Of a stretch of DNA of 64,000 nt, positions 1 to 10,159 are shown one piece after another. Below the pieces are notes generated by a model. The model made no database searches, was not told where the DNA came from, and worked only from the letters and a program-made list of their open reading frames with translations. The stretch is from Phymatolithon calcareum (lineage: Eukaryota > Rhodophyta > Florideophyceae > Hapalidiales). Positions within the stretch are counted from its first letter, which is position 1, and every line of letters begins with the position of its first letter. Both the position numbers and the translations under genes were made by a program. The stretch spans positions 2,418,001 through 2,482,000 of the forward strand of contig OZ345373.1 in assembly GCA_977006965.1 (NCBI GenBank), read 5' to 3'.

Positions 1-585
1 AGCATGTCCAGGAATGAGACTTGTGGATGTAAAGGTGTGTTTGAGAGCTTCTGCTTTTTGCGTTTCGACTTGAAAGTGATTCTGCTGGTGCCGCAGTAGA
101 GAAGGATTGCTCCACAATGAAGTGATCTCGGGGCAAGGGCTGGAGCGCCATCCCAAAATGTCATCAATTACATGCCTAGCTTTTGATTCCACCGTGCAGC
201 TGTTGTCGCCGCATGTAAAGCATGCTGGTGGCGGTGCCTACCTTTTGCAACATTAAACGTAGTGTGCATACGGGAAGCTTCGGCATCTTGCAATATAGGG
301 AGTCGTACGTCTGTTAAATGTTGCAAATTACAATTGGAAGCCGCAAAAACGACATGCGTCAGTCTGGTTAACAAGACAAGAATGGAGAACGACCACTTCC
401 TGTGGATGCAGCAAAATCTTGGATTTAGAACCGATCCCCTGGCAACATGCTGCAATCTTGGCAAGGGGAATCCGCACCGATTTAACTGAAAAAAAGGAGG
501 AGAGAGTAACTTTTCCATCCCTGAGATTCTCTAGTCGCCGCCTTTTTGATGGTGTGTCGAGTATCGACTACCAGTGAGAAATTCG
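1..585. other. No gene recognised at the left edge
   Basis: I see no supported gene here. A short imperfect inverted pair built on TTGCAACATTAAACG (near 246) and TTAAATGTTGCAA (near 316) is present. Open frames on both strands across 168-518 show no recognisable protein and are probably chance. Confidence 0.4.
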
Positions 586-1113
586 ATGACTGTGCATGAG
601 AGCTCGCACAGGAACTACGAGCGTATCATCGGCATACAACCTGTGCATCGCACTGTGTGGAACGATATCGCCCAGAGTCTCACTAGCTTCTGTACTGTAC
701 CTGATCCTCAAAATGTTGTTCTATTCTCCTTGGAAATCGATGTGCGAGAGATGACTTACCCTATTACAGCTGAACTACGAATAGTTCTACCAAGAAATTT
801 GCCAACCCGATGTTCGACAACGATGATGCAGGTCGTGCGCGTTTCTCAGAACGGGGTGACCGTTACCACAGGCTCAAAAGCATGTTGGGTATGGAAAATT
901 GTCTTTCGACAAACACACACTGGTACAGGGGTCATTGTCGAGAGCAGGCTACCCTTCGACCCGAGCCTCTGCCTGGCGACTTTGATCAAGTACTTCTTAT
1001 TTCCTCTGCAAGGTTTGAGTACCAAACGGTGTGATGTGTGTCAGTCTCCCGGGTCTGAAAGCCAGACAGCAGGACAGGATTTTCTGCTGTCTGCTTCTCA
1101 GAGGGTAGAATGA
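586..1113 (+). CDS. Hypothetical protein, 175 aa
   Basis: This is an open frame starting at the first in-frame ATG (586). The protein is not recognised. Its middle part (about residues 75-145) alternates hydrophobic and polar residues and looks beta-rich, with no signal peptide and no clear membrane segment. It lies about 480 bp upstream of the TLC-domain gene on the same strand, with no sign of co-transcription. It could be a small lineage-specific protein or a chance frame. The length is somewhat more than expected by chance at this base composition, which is the main support. Confidence 0.27.
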   Translation: MTVHESSHRNYERIIGIQPVHRTVWNDIAQSLTSFCTVPDPQNVVLFSLEIDVREMTYPITAELRIVLPRNLPTRCSTTMMQVVRVSQNGVTVTTGSKACWVWKIVFRQTHTGTGVIVESRLPFDPSLCLATLIKYFLFPLQGLSTKRCDVCQSPGSESQTAGQDFLLSASQRVE

Positions 1114-1596
1114 TTCTACCCTTGGTCTTCGTGCATGGATGGGAGGCATATATTCTTGGCTTCCACGCAATGTTTTGGATAACAGAGGCTTCTTAATGAA
1201 CTCGACTGGCACTGCACCAGTCGCAGCGCTCGTATTGTTAAAAACATAGAAGCTGGAAGCACAATGATGTGTTGTCATTGTTTCCGAAAACACTTGCCAC
1301 GAGAGACGCCATGCAGTGCATGTGCAAAGCTTTGTAAAGTTTGCAGGCAGAAAGTCTATCATACTGTATAATGGATCAGTAGAATGGAAGGTGTCAGCTC
1401 TTCTGTAATGTCCATTGCACACCCTGCAATTATGTTGCGCGGCGAGAATCCTCCATCATCCACGTGGCATCTGGCGACGTTGCATCACGGCCATCTACCT
1501 CAAAAAATCCGTCCCAGACGGTGCTCTCTTTTCCATGGACCTCTTCATCCCAACCGACCCGACGTTCCGTCTTGCCCGGGCGTACCGCCTCGCGCG

Positions 1597-2472
1597 ATGA
1601 ATTTCCCCGAGTTTGCGCTGGCATTCATACTCTGGGAGGTACTCGACGTACTACTCCGAGTGTTCCTGGCGCGATACGTAGAGTCTGCACATTTCAAGCG
1701 AATTTGTCCAGTCGCCAAGGACCGAGCTGTGATTAAATCGTGCGGACCCGCCTATCTCAAGTCGACGCTCCATGCACTCATCGTCTCTGCGCGCGGTTGG
1801 CGACATCTTTACGTACTGCGCCGCGCCCCGGCCGTTGCAAAATTGCAGCTGCTCAGTGATGCAAGCCACCCGATCTACCGTGCGCAGCCGGAACTGCTGC
1901 CGGAATCTGTCAGCGCTCTTAGTACTAATATTATCCTTGGGGCGTATTTGATGTCCGATCTTATTCACGTGCTGCCTGTATATCCAACTCTTGGCGGCAT
2001 GGATACCATCGCGCATCACGTGGCGTTTTTCTCGTGCGCGATTATTGCTGGCGGAAATCGTATGGTGCCGTTCATGTTTGGATGGCTTATCGTGGGTGAA
2101 TGTAGCACTCCGGCGCTTAATCTGCGCTGGTTTTTCATCAAGACGGGAAATGGCGGGCATCGCGCTTTCAAGTATGTCCAGTTGGCGTTCGTGGTCTTGT
2201 TTGTGATGGCAAGGCTTTTCATTTACGGTGCCGGACTGGGGCATCAGCTTTATCTGCTATGGATCGGCACGCCGATTCTTGTGCCGATGTGGGCGATGGT
2301 TGTAGTTATGGGGCTGGTTGTTGTTGGGTTTGTGATAAACTTGGTGTGGCTGTCGAAGATCGGGAGAGTACTTCGAAAATCGAAGATGAGATTCAGTGTG
2401 AACGCTGAGACGGAAGATACCTCGAATGATGTCGGTGTGAATGGAGTTGCAGAGGAAGGGAAGACACAATAG
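1597..2472 (+). CDS. TLC-domain (TRAM/LAG1/CLN8-like) multi-pass membrane protein
   Basis: The 291-residue protein has about six hydrophobic segments and the hallmarks of the TLC domain: a His pair (H140-H141) inside a membrane segment, then E168 followed by the N175-L-R-W178 motif. The layout fits the TLCD4/TMEM56 subgroup, whose members are usually about 260-290 aa. In the wider family LAG1 proteins are ceramide synthases, while TLCD proteins influence membrane lipid composition; the reaction of this one is unknown. The ATG at 1597 is chosen because the preceding 71 in-frame residues are Pro/Arg/Ser-rich and unlike the family, and because the first membrane segment follows directly. The last 35 residues are polar and acidic, probably a cytosolic tail. 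It is a single exon. The next gene, POLA1, starts 870 bp downstream. Confidence 0.8.
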   Translation: MNFPEFALAFILWEVLDVLLRVFLARYVESAHFKRICPVAKDRAVIKSCGPAYLKSTLHALIVSARGWRHLYVLRRAPAVAKLQLLSDASHPIYRAQPELLPESVSALSTNIILGAYLMSDLIHVLPVYPTLGGMDTIAHHVAFFSCAIIAGGNRMVPFMFGWLIVGECSTPALNLRWFFIKTGNGGHRAFKYVQLAFVVLFVMARLFIYGAGLGHQLYLLWIGTPILVPMWAMVVVMGLVVVGFVINLVWLSKIGRVLRKSKMRFSVNAETEDTSNDVGVNGVAEEGKTQ

Positions 2473-3104
2473 TGGATTTTGCGAGCAGATGTCGTGCTGC
2501 ACTGGTGCGGCTTCACAGATGATTTAGTACTCGTAGCGCTACTCTTCAACTTGTTGAAGTATTCTAAATACTGTAGGCATAGGTCGATAACTGTTGGGAC
2601 AACATAATAAAGCTGGCTGGATAGAGATAGCTTCACTCGTGTTCATCACTTCAGGATCATGCGTGTTTTTTCGGTAAATTTATTTTTTTAAAACCTCAGT
2701 CTTACGAATATACGGGCGGGCAAGTCTTCCTCCGTTGCTGCTTACCTTAAGACAGGTCCCACGGATAGGATCATGTGTGTGTTGGATTTAGGAAAACCGC
2801 TTCCCGGGTCATCTGCAGGACACGCATGTCGAGGCGGGGACAGATGTCCAGGCGAATTCCGCCACGGAGGATGATGGGGACCAAAGCACCACGTGTGTTG
2901 GAGAAAACTAAGTGAAACACCAGTTTCTAAATTGAAGCAGGAAAAGTAATACCCAAATCAATGTTTCCACCACGTTTACGAAGTGTTCTCATACTGGACG
3001 AGGTATGACCTCGTAAGAAGAGGAAGAGCACTTGCGGCCGTTACGCAGATTTGCATGAAATTTGTTATATTTTATGAAATTCGAATGCAAACAGCCACTC
3101 CCGC
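2473..3104. other. Intergenic region upstream of POLA1
   Basis: No gene is seen. A T/A-rich run followed by sequence containing TACGGGCGGGCAAG (about 2676-2735) resembles a stretch near 63680-63730, which has a similar T/A run and TACGGGCAAGGC. This suggests a dispersed repeat. The last 200 bp form the likely 5' region of POLA1. Confidence 0.4.
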
Positions 3105-3140
3105 TTTTCCCGCGAAATCATTTTCGCGCCAATTTTCCCG
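3105..3140 (+). promoter_or_regulatory. Cluster of E2F-like sites upstream of POLA1
   Basis: TTTTCCCGCGAAA (3105-3117) and TTTTCGCGCCAA (3121-3132) match the E2F/DP consensus TTTSSCGC, and a third partial core TTTTCCCG follows (3133-3140). They lie 200-235 bp upstream of the POLA1 start codon. E2F control of S-phase genes, including polymerase alpha, is well known in plants and animals, so cell-cycle regulation is a reasonable inference here. The sites are seen directly; their use is not shown. Confidence 0.6.
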
Positions 3141-3338
3141 AACCAACAGCCACAATCAGCGATATGCCGCAACCCACACCGCTTGTACTGTACTACTCGT
3201 CCCATCATCCCCGCAAGAAGCCAACCATCTCAGTGCCACCCACCACACGGTTTGCCCAGCCATCGAAAAGCATTTGAACTCATCCCAATTATCCCCAAAA
3301 GTTGCCCAGCGTGAGCCTCATCTCCGCACTCATCCACC

Positions 3339-6300
3339 ATGCGGCGTTCACGCAATATGTCCGCCGGAAAGGCGAGCGCTCTGGACGATCTCACCCGTCG
3401 CAAGGAGACCGGAATCGCTCGTGCGACTGACTACGAGGTCGAAGAGCTCGCCGCAGTGTACGACGAAGTCGATGAGGCGACCTATGCAGAGATTTCCGCA
3501 CTCAAGCGTCGCGACGCTCGTGAATTCCTTGTTTCAGATGGGCTCCGCGGAGGGGGCGGGTCTGACGATGACGATGAAGAATTCGATGAACTCGAGCAAG
3601 AATTCGCATACGAAGATGAAATCTCCCTCGTTGGTGGTCCTGCTGACCGCAAACGCAAGCGCACTCGTGCTGTCAACCCGCATGCCCGTCGCGCTGCACC
3701 TGCCGCGCCAGCTAAACCGGTTCGTCGAGTTGCACCGGCCTTCTTCAATGCTGCTGACCGTGCTCCAGCTCGACAGCCTGTGGAGACAGGCGATGAAAAA
3801 CCTGTGTTCGACGTGAATATGTTGGATCAGGAGTTTGAGGAGCAGCTTAATTCGCGCAAAAGCTCTCGGAAGAAGAAGAAGGCTGCACTTAGCAAACTTG
3901 CAGGTGATATGCTCTTTGATGCTCCCGAAGCTTCGAACATGAACAATGAATTCCACATGCCCCCACCACCACCAATGGACCATGTGCCTGTGGATCTGGC
4001 GCCTCAGACGGGGGTATATGACGCTCCCCCGCCATCACTCAATCCGCCGAAACCGGCTCCTGAAATCACACCGACGCCTCTGCCAGTCGCATCAGCAAAA
4101 GAAGATGACCTTTCAGATGCACAACTTCTTGCAGCCGTCGATGCTGCCACCGCGGAAGTTGCGTTCAAAAGCGAGGTTATCCCCGCGCCCGTGAGCAAGC
4201 CGTCCCCCACTGCAAAGCCACCGATTCAGCGTCCATATGCACCGCCCACATCAGCACCCCCAGCAAACTTCGCTCGTCGCGATCCCGTTGCCGCGAATGG
4301 TCCCATTGCCCGGGATTGCAATGGTGATTTTGTCATGTTCTGGACTGACGCGCACGACGTGCGCGTAAACGGCGGTGAATACCTCTATCTTTTCGGCAAG
4401 GCCCCTGTGGGTACGCTGGATAGCGGCGTGTACGCCAGTGTGTGTGTGCAGGTGCAGGGCATGGATCGCAAACTGTACATTCTGCCCCGTATGTTCAAGG
4501 CCGACAGGGAGGGACGTGAGAGTGGTCCCCCTGTGAAGATCATTCCCGATGTGTACGGTGAAGTCAAGAACAGATTGCTCGGACAGGTGCAAAATCATGA
4601 TATGGGTATTGGTGGTGCCGCCGGTGCTGCGGCTCGCTCCGCTTCATCGAACCTCCCGTCCACTTTGCAAGCCAAGGTTGTGACACGGTCGTCACCGTTC
4701 TGTGATGTGGATGCTCCGCGCGAGCCCACGGATTATCTGAAGGTTAAGATTCCGTACTGCAAACTAAACAAGCTTGGACCGGATTCGTTCGGTACGACTT
4801 TCACTCGCGTGTACGGCGCGAAGACGTCCGCGTCTGAAGCTTTCTGTCTGAAGCGGGGATTTAAAGGCCCAGGTTGGGTACGCGTGAAAGACGCCTCTCC
4901 TCTTCGCTCCCGTGTGACGCACGCTAAACACGCTTTGTTCGTGTCGAATCCGGAGAACGTTTGCATTGCGGAAGATTTTGCGAACCGTGAAGCCCCCCCG
5001 TTGTCAATGCTGTGCATCAATACCAAAACAATACTGAGCCCCAAGACGGGTGCCCATGAGCTTGTGATGATTGCCGGCGTTTTCGTCAAGGATGTCCCAC
5101 TTGCCGGAGCTGCCCCGGAAGAAACTTATGAGCCCGGTGGTCCGCTTGGTACCCGTGACTTTGTGCTTGTTCGTTCTCCAGATGGGCGGAATATTCCGTT
5201 TGGGTTTCGCGATCGAGCCAACTCCGTCATGGCAGGTGGTGGAATTGAGGTCCTTCCGAACGAACCGGCAATGCTGAACAACTTCCTCACCAAGTTGCTT
5301 CGGCTGGATCCGGATGTACTACTTGGGCATGACCTTATGGGATTCGGGCTCGACGTTCTTCTTGCTCGCTTGAATGCACGCAAGTCACGCGATTGGAGCA
5401 GGCTCGGGCGCATGGTGCAGACGAAAAATCTTGGGTATGCAGTCAAGAATAATACTAGCTCCTCATGGTTCAAGGAAGAGGCCGTTGCTGGCCGTTTGGT
5501 TGTTGATACTCTCGCCACATCGAAGGAGCTTCTCATGCGCGAAAAAGATTATTCACTTCTTGCACTCTCGCACAACGTTCTTGCCGGTGCTGTGCCACCA
5601 GGTCCTCGCGCAGCGGCTCGTAGAGCCGCGGTTGCTCTGCAGCCGGGCACGGATGTAACGATGGTGCCCACTGCATTCGAGGCTGCGGACTCGCTGTGCC
5701 ATCTCGTGTCTGAATGCCGTCGTGAAGCTCGTATTGCCGGAAAATTGGCTGCGCATCTCAATATTTTGCCTCTTACGAAGCAGCTTACTGCCATTAGTGG
5801 TAACTTGTGGTCTCGAACTCTTCGCGGTGCACGTGCTGAACGTATTGAGTACCTTCTTTGTCACGAGCTTCGATTGATCGGATCGAAGAAGGGGGGCGAG
5901 TCCGCCAAGGCCGGAAACATCTCGTCTAAATTGCTTTTGCCTGATAAACTGACCAAGTCGGAAAGGGCCAAGATTGAGATGCAGATTCAGACAAGGCGAA
6001 ACAATTTGATCAAGCAGGATCCGAACTGCAAGGTTGAAGATGATGGCCGTGGGGGATATGGATACGGCGGAGATCAGACTCCAAGTGCATCCGCCAAGAA
6101 GTCCAAGAGTGCCCGGCGCAAACCACAATATTCCGGTGGTCTTGTGCTTGAACCAAAGAAGGGTCTCTATGATCGTTACGTACTGCAGCTTGATTTCAAC
6201 TCTCTGTACCCCTCTATCATCCAAGAGTTCAACATCTGTTTCACGACAATGGATCTAACTAAGAGCAGTCGACCGACGACTACGAGATCCAGCAGTGCCA

Positions 6301-8048
6301 CCGAAGAAGCTGAAATCGACGTTACTGCGGATGGCAATAAGCCACTTGTCGCACCGGGACGCTCGGTGTTGGAAGGTGTCCTTCCTCGTGTTCTTCGACG
6401 TCTTATCGAACAACGCCGCACAGTTAAGAAGGCTTTGAAGCAGGAGCGTGAACGCAATGGAGAATCCCTTCGAGCACAGCAGCTTGAGACGCGACAACTT
6501 GCCATCAAACTCACCGCTAACAGTTTGTACGGTTGTCTTGGTTTCGAAAACAGTCGCTTCTTCGCGCGTCCTCTTGCGGAACTTGTGACTTTGCAGGGCC
6601 GTGACACTCTTCAAAAGACCGTGGATCTCGCTCGGGATTCCTTCAACTCGGAGGTTATCTATGGAGATACGGATTCTATTTTCGTACACACCGGTCTTGA
6701 TGACATTCGGGCGGTACGCAAGGTCGGTACAGAGCTGAAGCGCGAGGTGAACAAGAGATACCACACGCTTGAGATTGAGATTGATGCAATTTACAAGAAG
6801 ATTTTGCTTCTCAAGAAGAAAAAATATGCTGCCTTGAAGCTTATCAATCCAGCAAATCCTGATCAAGTCGTTCGAGAAGTCAAGGGTCTCGATCTCGTTC
6901 GACATGATTGGTGCGATCTTTCTCACGACGCTTCCGAGCATTTCCTTACCCAGATCTTCCAATCCCAAGCGACAAACATCGATGACGCAGTGTCGAACGT
7001 GCTGAGTTTCTTGACCGAGCTGACGACAAAGGTGAACCAGAATCAGGTGATTCTATCGAAGTACGTCATCACCCGCTGTCTCACCAAGAAGCCGGAAGAC
7101 TATCCTGAGGGTAAGAACCTTCCACACGTGCAGGTTGCCATCCGCCTTCGCAACACGATGAAGCGGCGTATCCAGGCAGGCGATTACATCAAATATGTCA
7201 TCTGCATTCCTGCCAGCAGCGCCGGCAAAGGAGCAGACTATACCCCCGTCAGCGGCAGCATTGCCGACCGCGCGTATCACCCGGATGAGGTGGTTGCGTC
7301 CGAAGGTAAGCTGGTAATCGACGTGAAGTACTACTTGGAGCACCAGGTTTTGCCGCCTATTATTCGACTGTGTGATCCCATCGAGAGCATCGATCGCGGT
7401 CGCATCGCAAGTTCGCTCGGCCTGGACGGACGTCGCTACGAACGCAAGGAGAACGAGAATGATGACGGAGTGATGAATGAGCGGCTCGGGCTCGGTCCCG
7501 CCGCGTCGGAGGCCGACAAATATGTCGACGTCGACCCTTTCATGGTCCCATGCAATCACTGCGGCGCGGCATCAGAGTTCAAGGGGCTACTGTTTAACAA
7601 GTCTGGTAAAGCAGTACGGTCAAGCGGACTTGAGTGTGGAAAGTGCAACCATCGCCTGCGGTTGGCAGCGATTTCCAACTCCATGACGAATCACGTCCGC
7701 AATTGGCTGGCCAAGTATTACTGCACCCCACATCGCGTCAACGGCGCAGAAACAGGCGAACGACAACGACTTACCCGCAATGTTGCTCTTGGTGGAACTG
7801 GGCTATTGGCACGGCGGCAATGGGATGAGGCGTGGCTGTACACGCAACTTCGATATTTGCACTTCCTGATGGATGTGGAGGGGCGATGGGGGCATGTGTC
7901 GAACAAGGAGGAGATGCGCACACCGGTTTCGCTTATTGATCTGCAAACTTACAAGACGCTTCTTGATCGTGTGAACAGAGCCTTTGATGCAAACTCATTC
8001 AGATTCGTGGACTTGGCCGACTTCCTTGCTCCGTTGGGCTTAGCATGA
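3339..8048 (+). CDS. POLA1: DNA polymerase alpha catalytic subunit
   Basis: This is the catalytic subunit of the primase-polymerase complex that extends RNA primers at replication origins and Okazaki fragments. The 1569-aa single-exon protein has the N-terminal pol-alpha domain (about residues 10-65), an acidic and Pro-rich linker to about 320, the degenerate exonuclease-like domain, and the family-B polymerase core. Motif A is LDFNSLYPSI with D952, motif B is KLTANSLYG with K1057, motif C is YGDTDS with D1110 and D1112, and a lysine-rich KKKY motif ends at Y1163. The C-terminal CysA zinc module has C1405, C1408, C1433 and C1436. The second module (CysB), normally four cysteines that contact the B subunit, shows only C1462. 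Length is close to the usual 1450-1530. The ATG at 3339 follows CCACC. E2F-like sites lie upstream. No intron is seen. Confidence 0.97.
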   Translation: MRRSRNMSAGKASALDDLTRRKETGIARATDYEVEELAAVYDEVDEATYAEISALKRRDAREFLVSDGLRGGGGSDDDDEEFDELEQEFAYEDEISLVGGPADRKRKRTRAVNPHARRAAPAAPAKPVRRVAPAFFNAADRAPARQPVETGDEKPVFDVNMLDQEFEEQLNSRKSSRKKKKAALSKLAGDMLFDAPEASNMNNEFHMPPPPPMDHVPVDLAPQTGVYDAPPPSLNPPKPAPEITPTPLPVASAKEDDLSDAQLLAAVDAATAEVAFKSEVIPAPVSKPSPTAKPPIQRPYAPPTSAPPANFARRDPVAANGPIARDCNGDFVMFWTDAHDVRVNGGEYLYLFGKAPVGTLDSGVYASVCVQVQGMDRKLYILPRMFKADREGRESGPPVKIIPDVYGEVKNRLLGQVQNHDMGIGGAAGAAARSASSNLPSTLQAKVVTRSSPFCDVDAPREPTDYLKVKIPYCKLNKLGPDSFGTTFTRVYGAKTSASEAFCLKRGFKGPGWVRVKDASPLRSRVTHAKHALFVSNPENVCIAEDFANREAPPLSMLCINTKTILSPKTGAHELVMIAGVFVKDVPLAGAAPEETYEPGGPLGTRDFVLVRSPDGRNIPFGFRDRANSVMAGGGIEVLPNEPAMLNNFLTKLLRLDPDVLLGHDLMGFGLDVLLARLNARKSRDWSRLGRMVQTKNLGYAVKNNTSSSWFKEEAVAGRLVVDTLATSKELLMREKDYSLLALSHNVLAGAVPPGPRAAARRAAVALQPGTDVTMVPTAFEAADSLCHLVSECRREARIAGKLAAHLNILPLTKQLTAISGNLWSRTLRGARAERIEYLLCHELRLIGSKKGGESAKAGNISSKLLLPDKLTKSERAKIEMQIQTRRNNLIKQDPNCKVEDDGRGGYGYGGDQTPSASAKKSKSARRKPQYSGGLVLEPKKGLYDRYVLQLDFNSLYPSIIQEFNICFTTMDLTKSSRPTTTRSSSATEEAEIDVTADGNKPLVAPGRSVLEGVLPRVLRRLIEQRRTVKKALKQERERNGESLRAQQLETRQLAIKLTANSLYGCLGFENSRFFARPLAELVTLQGRDTLQKTVDLARDSFNSEVIYGDTDSIFVHTGLDDIRAVRKVGTELKREVNKRYHTLEIEIDAIYKKILLLKKKKYAALKLINPANPDQVVREVKGLDLVRHDWCDLSHDASEHFLTQIFQSQATNIDDAVSNVLSFLTELTTKVNQNQVILSKYVITRCLTKKPEDYPEGKNLPHVQVAIRLRNTMKRRIQAGDYIKYVICIPASSAGKGADYTPVSGSIADRAYHPDEVVASEGKLVIDVKYYLEHQVLPPIIRLCDPIESIDRGRIASSLGLDGRRYERKENENDDGVMNERLGLGPAASEADKYVDVDPFMVPCNHCGAASEFKGLLFNKSGKAVRSSGLECGKCNHRLRLAAISNSMTNHVRNWLAKYYCTPHRVNGAETGERQRLTRNVALGGTGLLARRQWDEAWLYTQLRYLHFLMDVEGRWGHVSNKEEMRTPVSLIDLQTYKTLLDRVNRAFDANSFRFVDLADFLAPLGLA

Positions 8049-9475
8049 TAAGCTTTCTCCTGTAATTCGTTACTTTTTACAAGTTTGTTTATGTACTGTC
8101 TTTGTCTTTGAAACTAAAGTAAAACCATAAGCTTGTCTCTGAAACATTGCTGTCCGAATATTTCCACCGTCCTTCCCCATTTTAAGGAATTAGGACACTC
8201 TAAATACCAGTATCATAGTGAGTGTTAAAATTCTACCACTGCGTAGAGTGTCCCAATTATAGAATCTTTTCGCTGATTTGGAGTTTACGAGCCAGTTTTT
8301 GTAAGCAGACGTCCCTCAGTTTAACAGTCGTGCTTCTTTTCCCTCAGCAGCACAATGTGCTCATTAAATCATAAGACTTGCACGCTGCAAAAACGGAACA
8401 ATAAAGATGTACTACGAGAGAGCATGGCCTTGCCCTTCGCCGCGCAAATCCATCACCCCTCCCAACAATGGCTTAACCCTTCCCCCAATACCAATTACGC
8501 GCGTTCTGCCCTGAACAAATTTGCTACACGGGGTTCCCAATACCCCTCCGTTCTTCGGCGATAAGGGGCTTTAAGTCGCCTTTTTTCATGTCCCTATGCT
8601 CGCTGTGTATGTCGTGAAAGCTGGAGAAAGTAGATTGGTCTTGTTGCACTCTCAGGGTCGGCAAGGTAGTTGGCACTCGCTCTCGTCAATTGTGGCTTGC
8701 TTGCGATGTGATCCTTTACTCGCTGCGATGAGCGGCGCCTTTTAAGCTATCGGATTCTCAACCTACTGGTTGGGGGTTGCACAGCAGACCCCACGAATAC
8801 CGACACTATCCTGTCACTGTCAGGTCTAACGACTACCGCGATACGTACGCGCGAGTCAGTGACCCAACTTGGCGATATCGTGGTGCCTCCCATCCTGTGA
8901 TTCTTTCGACTGTCGGGTCTGTCCGTTATTACGAGCTGAAACTTGCGGGTGGCCACCCGACGTGGTCGCTCTCTAAGATCTCCCCTAAGTCGTGTGCCGA
9001 GCTCGCATTTGGAAGCCACTGTCTTGTTCGACAATAAGAGACATACACTGCAGCTTCAGATTGCCAGTGAGATGGCACAGTCCTCTACTGTAACGGCCCA
9101 CTACACTCTACGATGCACACCGGGTGGTAACACGATCACGAGACGGCACGTCCATCTGACATCTGACTCCACAGGTCGTATCTTGTAAGACCTTCGCGCT
9201 CCTTGGTGGTGCCATAGTGCAGTGATATTAGTTCTGCAAGGTGACACGTCCCAAGAGGACAACTGTCTCATCAGCTGTTCCCACGCGGGGCCGTATTCTC
9301 TTTCGTCGGAGTCAACTTTTCATTTCACTCTGTTTTCATTCTTCAATGACAAACCAAACTCTCTAAATACCGACGCACGTCTCACATATCGCTACAAGCA
9401 CTCGCACAAGCACCATCCCATACTCGTCTACCCAAAGCATCTCTCAATCGCTCTCGCCAGCACCGAACCTGCAAA
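8049..9475. other. Intergenic region with a broken open frame
   Basis: The POLA1 3' flank comes first. A 15-base inverted pair (8187-8201 with 8244-8258, one mismatch) could form a stem. Two open stretches in different frames, 8777-9037 and 8943-9188, overlap and read as protein-like, but neither has a convincing ATG or a recognised domain; they may be one broken coding remnant. The last 170 bp are the likely promoter and leader of the secreted-protein gene, with a TATA-like TAAATAC near 9363. Confidence 0.35.
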
Positions 9476-9922
9476 ATGCAGACCCCTACGTTCGCCATTT
9501 GTCTCGTGGTACTGCTCGCACTCACGCACGCAACCCAGATGCGGGACGCGCAGTGCTGGACGGAGTCGAAGAAGTGTAAGTACGTTGCTGCCGCGGACGG
9601 CTACGAGTGCCGGGATGATTACATCAAGAGGTCTGCCCTTTGTCATCCGAAGATGAAGTACAAGAAAAAGTGCAATAAAGCTGTATACACTCCTGAGGTC
9701 CCGCAGAAACCTGCCGACTACGTTAAGTGGGAGAAAACCCATAGCACCCTCGTCGCCTACAATCCCAATTACGGTCCTCATGTCAAGGGATATCCGCGCA
9801 CAAACCAGAGTGACTACTACTTCACGAAGAAGCTGCCTACCAAGCCGCGCGGTGTTACAGCGGACGTAGTGCCCCCGCCCACCTTCACTTCTGCACCAAT
9901 GTATACTGCGCCACGTCCCTAA
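9476..9922 (+). CDS. Secreted small Cys-containing protein with Pro/Tyr-rich C-terminus
   Basis: The 148-aa protein begins with a typical signal peptide (a hydrophobic stretch at residues 6-18, likely cleavage near 20). A segment with five cysteines follows (about residues 27-66), then a basic, Tyr/Pro/Lys-rich tail ending in the repeat-like MYTAPRP. No family is recognised. A role in the cell wall or extracellular matrix is a guess from the signal peptide and the Tyr/Pro-rich tail. The ATG at 9476 is the only sensible start, because the hydrophobic signal follows at once. The frame stays protein-like beyond the TAA at 9920-9922, so the present stop may be a recent truncation or a readthrough point. 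Confidence 0.62.
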   Translation: MQTPTFAICLVVLLALTHATQMRDAQCWTESKKCKYVAAADGYECRDDYIKRSALCHPKMKYKKKCNKAVYTPEVPQKPADYVKWEKTHSTLVAYNPNYGPHVKGYPRTNQSDYYFTKKLPTKPRGVTADVVPPPTFTSAPMYTAPRP

Positions 9923-10159
9923 ATGACTTCAGCTCATCATCCACCATCGTACACTGCGGTCCCCAAGGCTACTACCCCAGCGCACACTGCATCCACATAC
10001 ACAGCGCCTACAAAGGCTAGTTAGGCTCTGGCCTACAAAGTACTTTCGTATGCTCCCGCATCTACCCCGAAACAAGCGGCCCGCAGCCGTCAGAGCTCGC
10101 AGATTAGAGGAGATAATGAGGTACGTCAGATGGAAGAACTGAGTCATTTATTGTATTGA
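9923..10159 (+). pseudogene. In-frame continuation of the secreted protein beyond its stop
   Basis: Directly after the TAA the same frame continues with an ATG and 33 codons containing further Tyr-Thr-Ala-Pro units (PSYTAVPK, TYTAPTKAS). It then meets TAG at 10022-10024, runs on with another similar unit (LSYAPASTPK), and ends at TGA 10157-10159. The repeat character crosses both stops, so this looks like the decayed or readthrough-dependent tail of the gene at 9476-9922. Splicing around the stops is unlikely, because no GT-AG pair of sensible length is seen. Confidence 0.45.

Noticed and set aside
2983-3816. Plus-strand open frame of 277 codons overlapping the POLA1 start
   Set aside because: It overlaps the certain POLA1 coding sequence in another frame and has low-complexity composition; a shadow frame.
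5553-6968. Long minus-strand frames opposite POLA1
   Set aside because: They are antisense to strongly conserved polymerase motifs and have no domain of their own.
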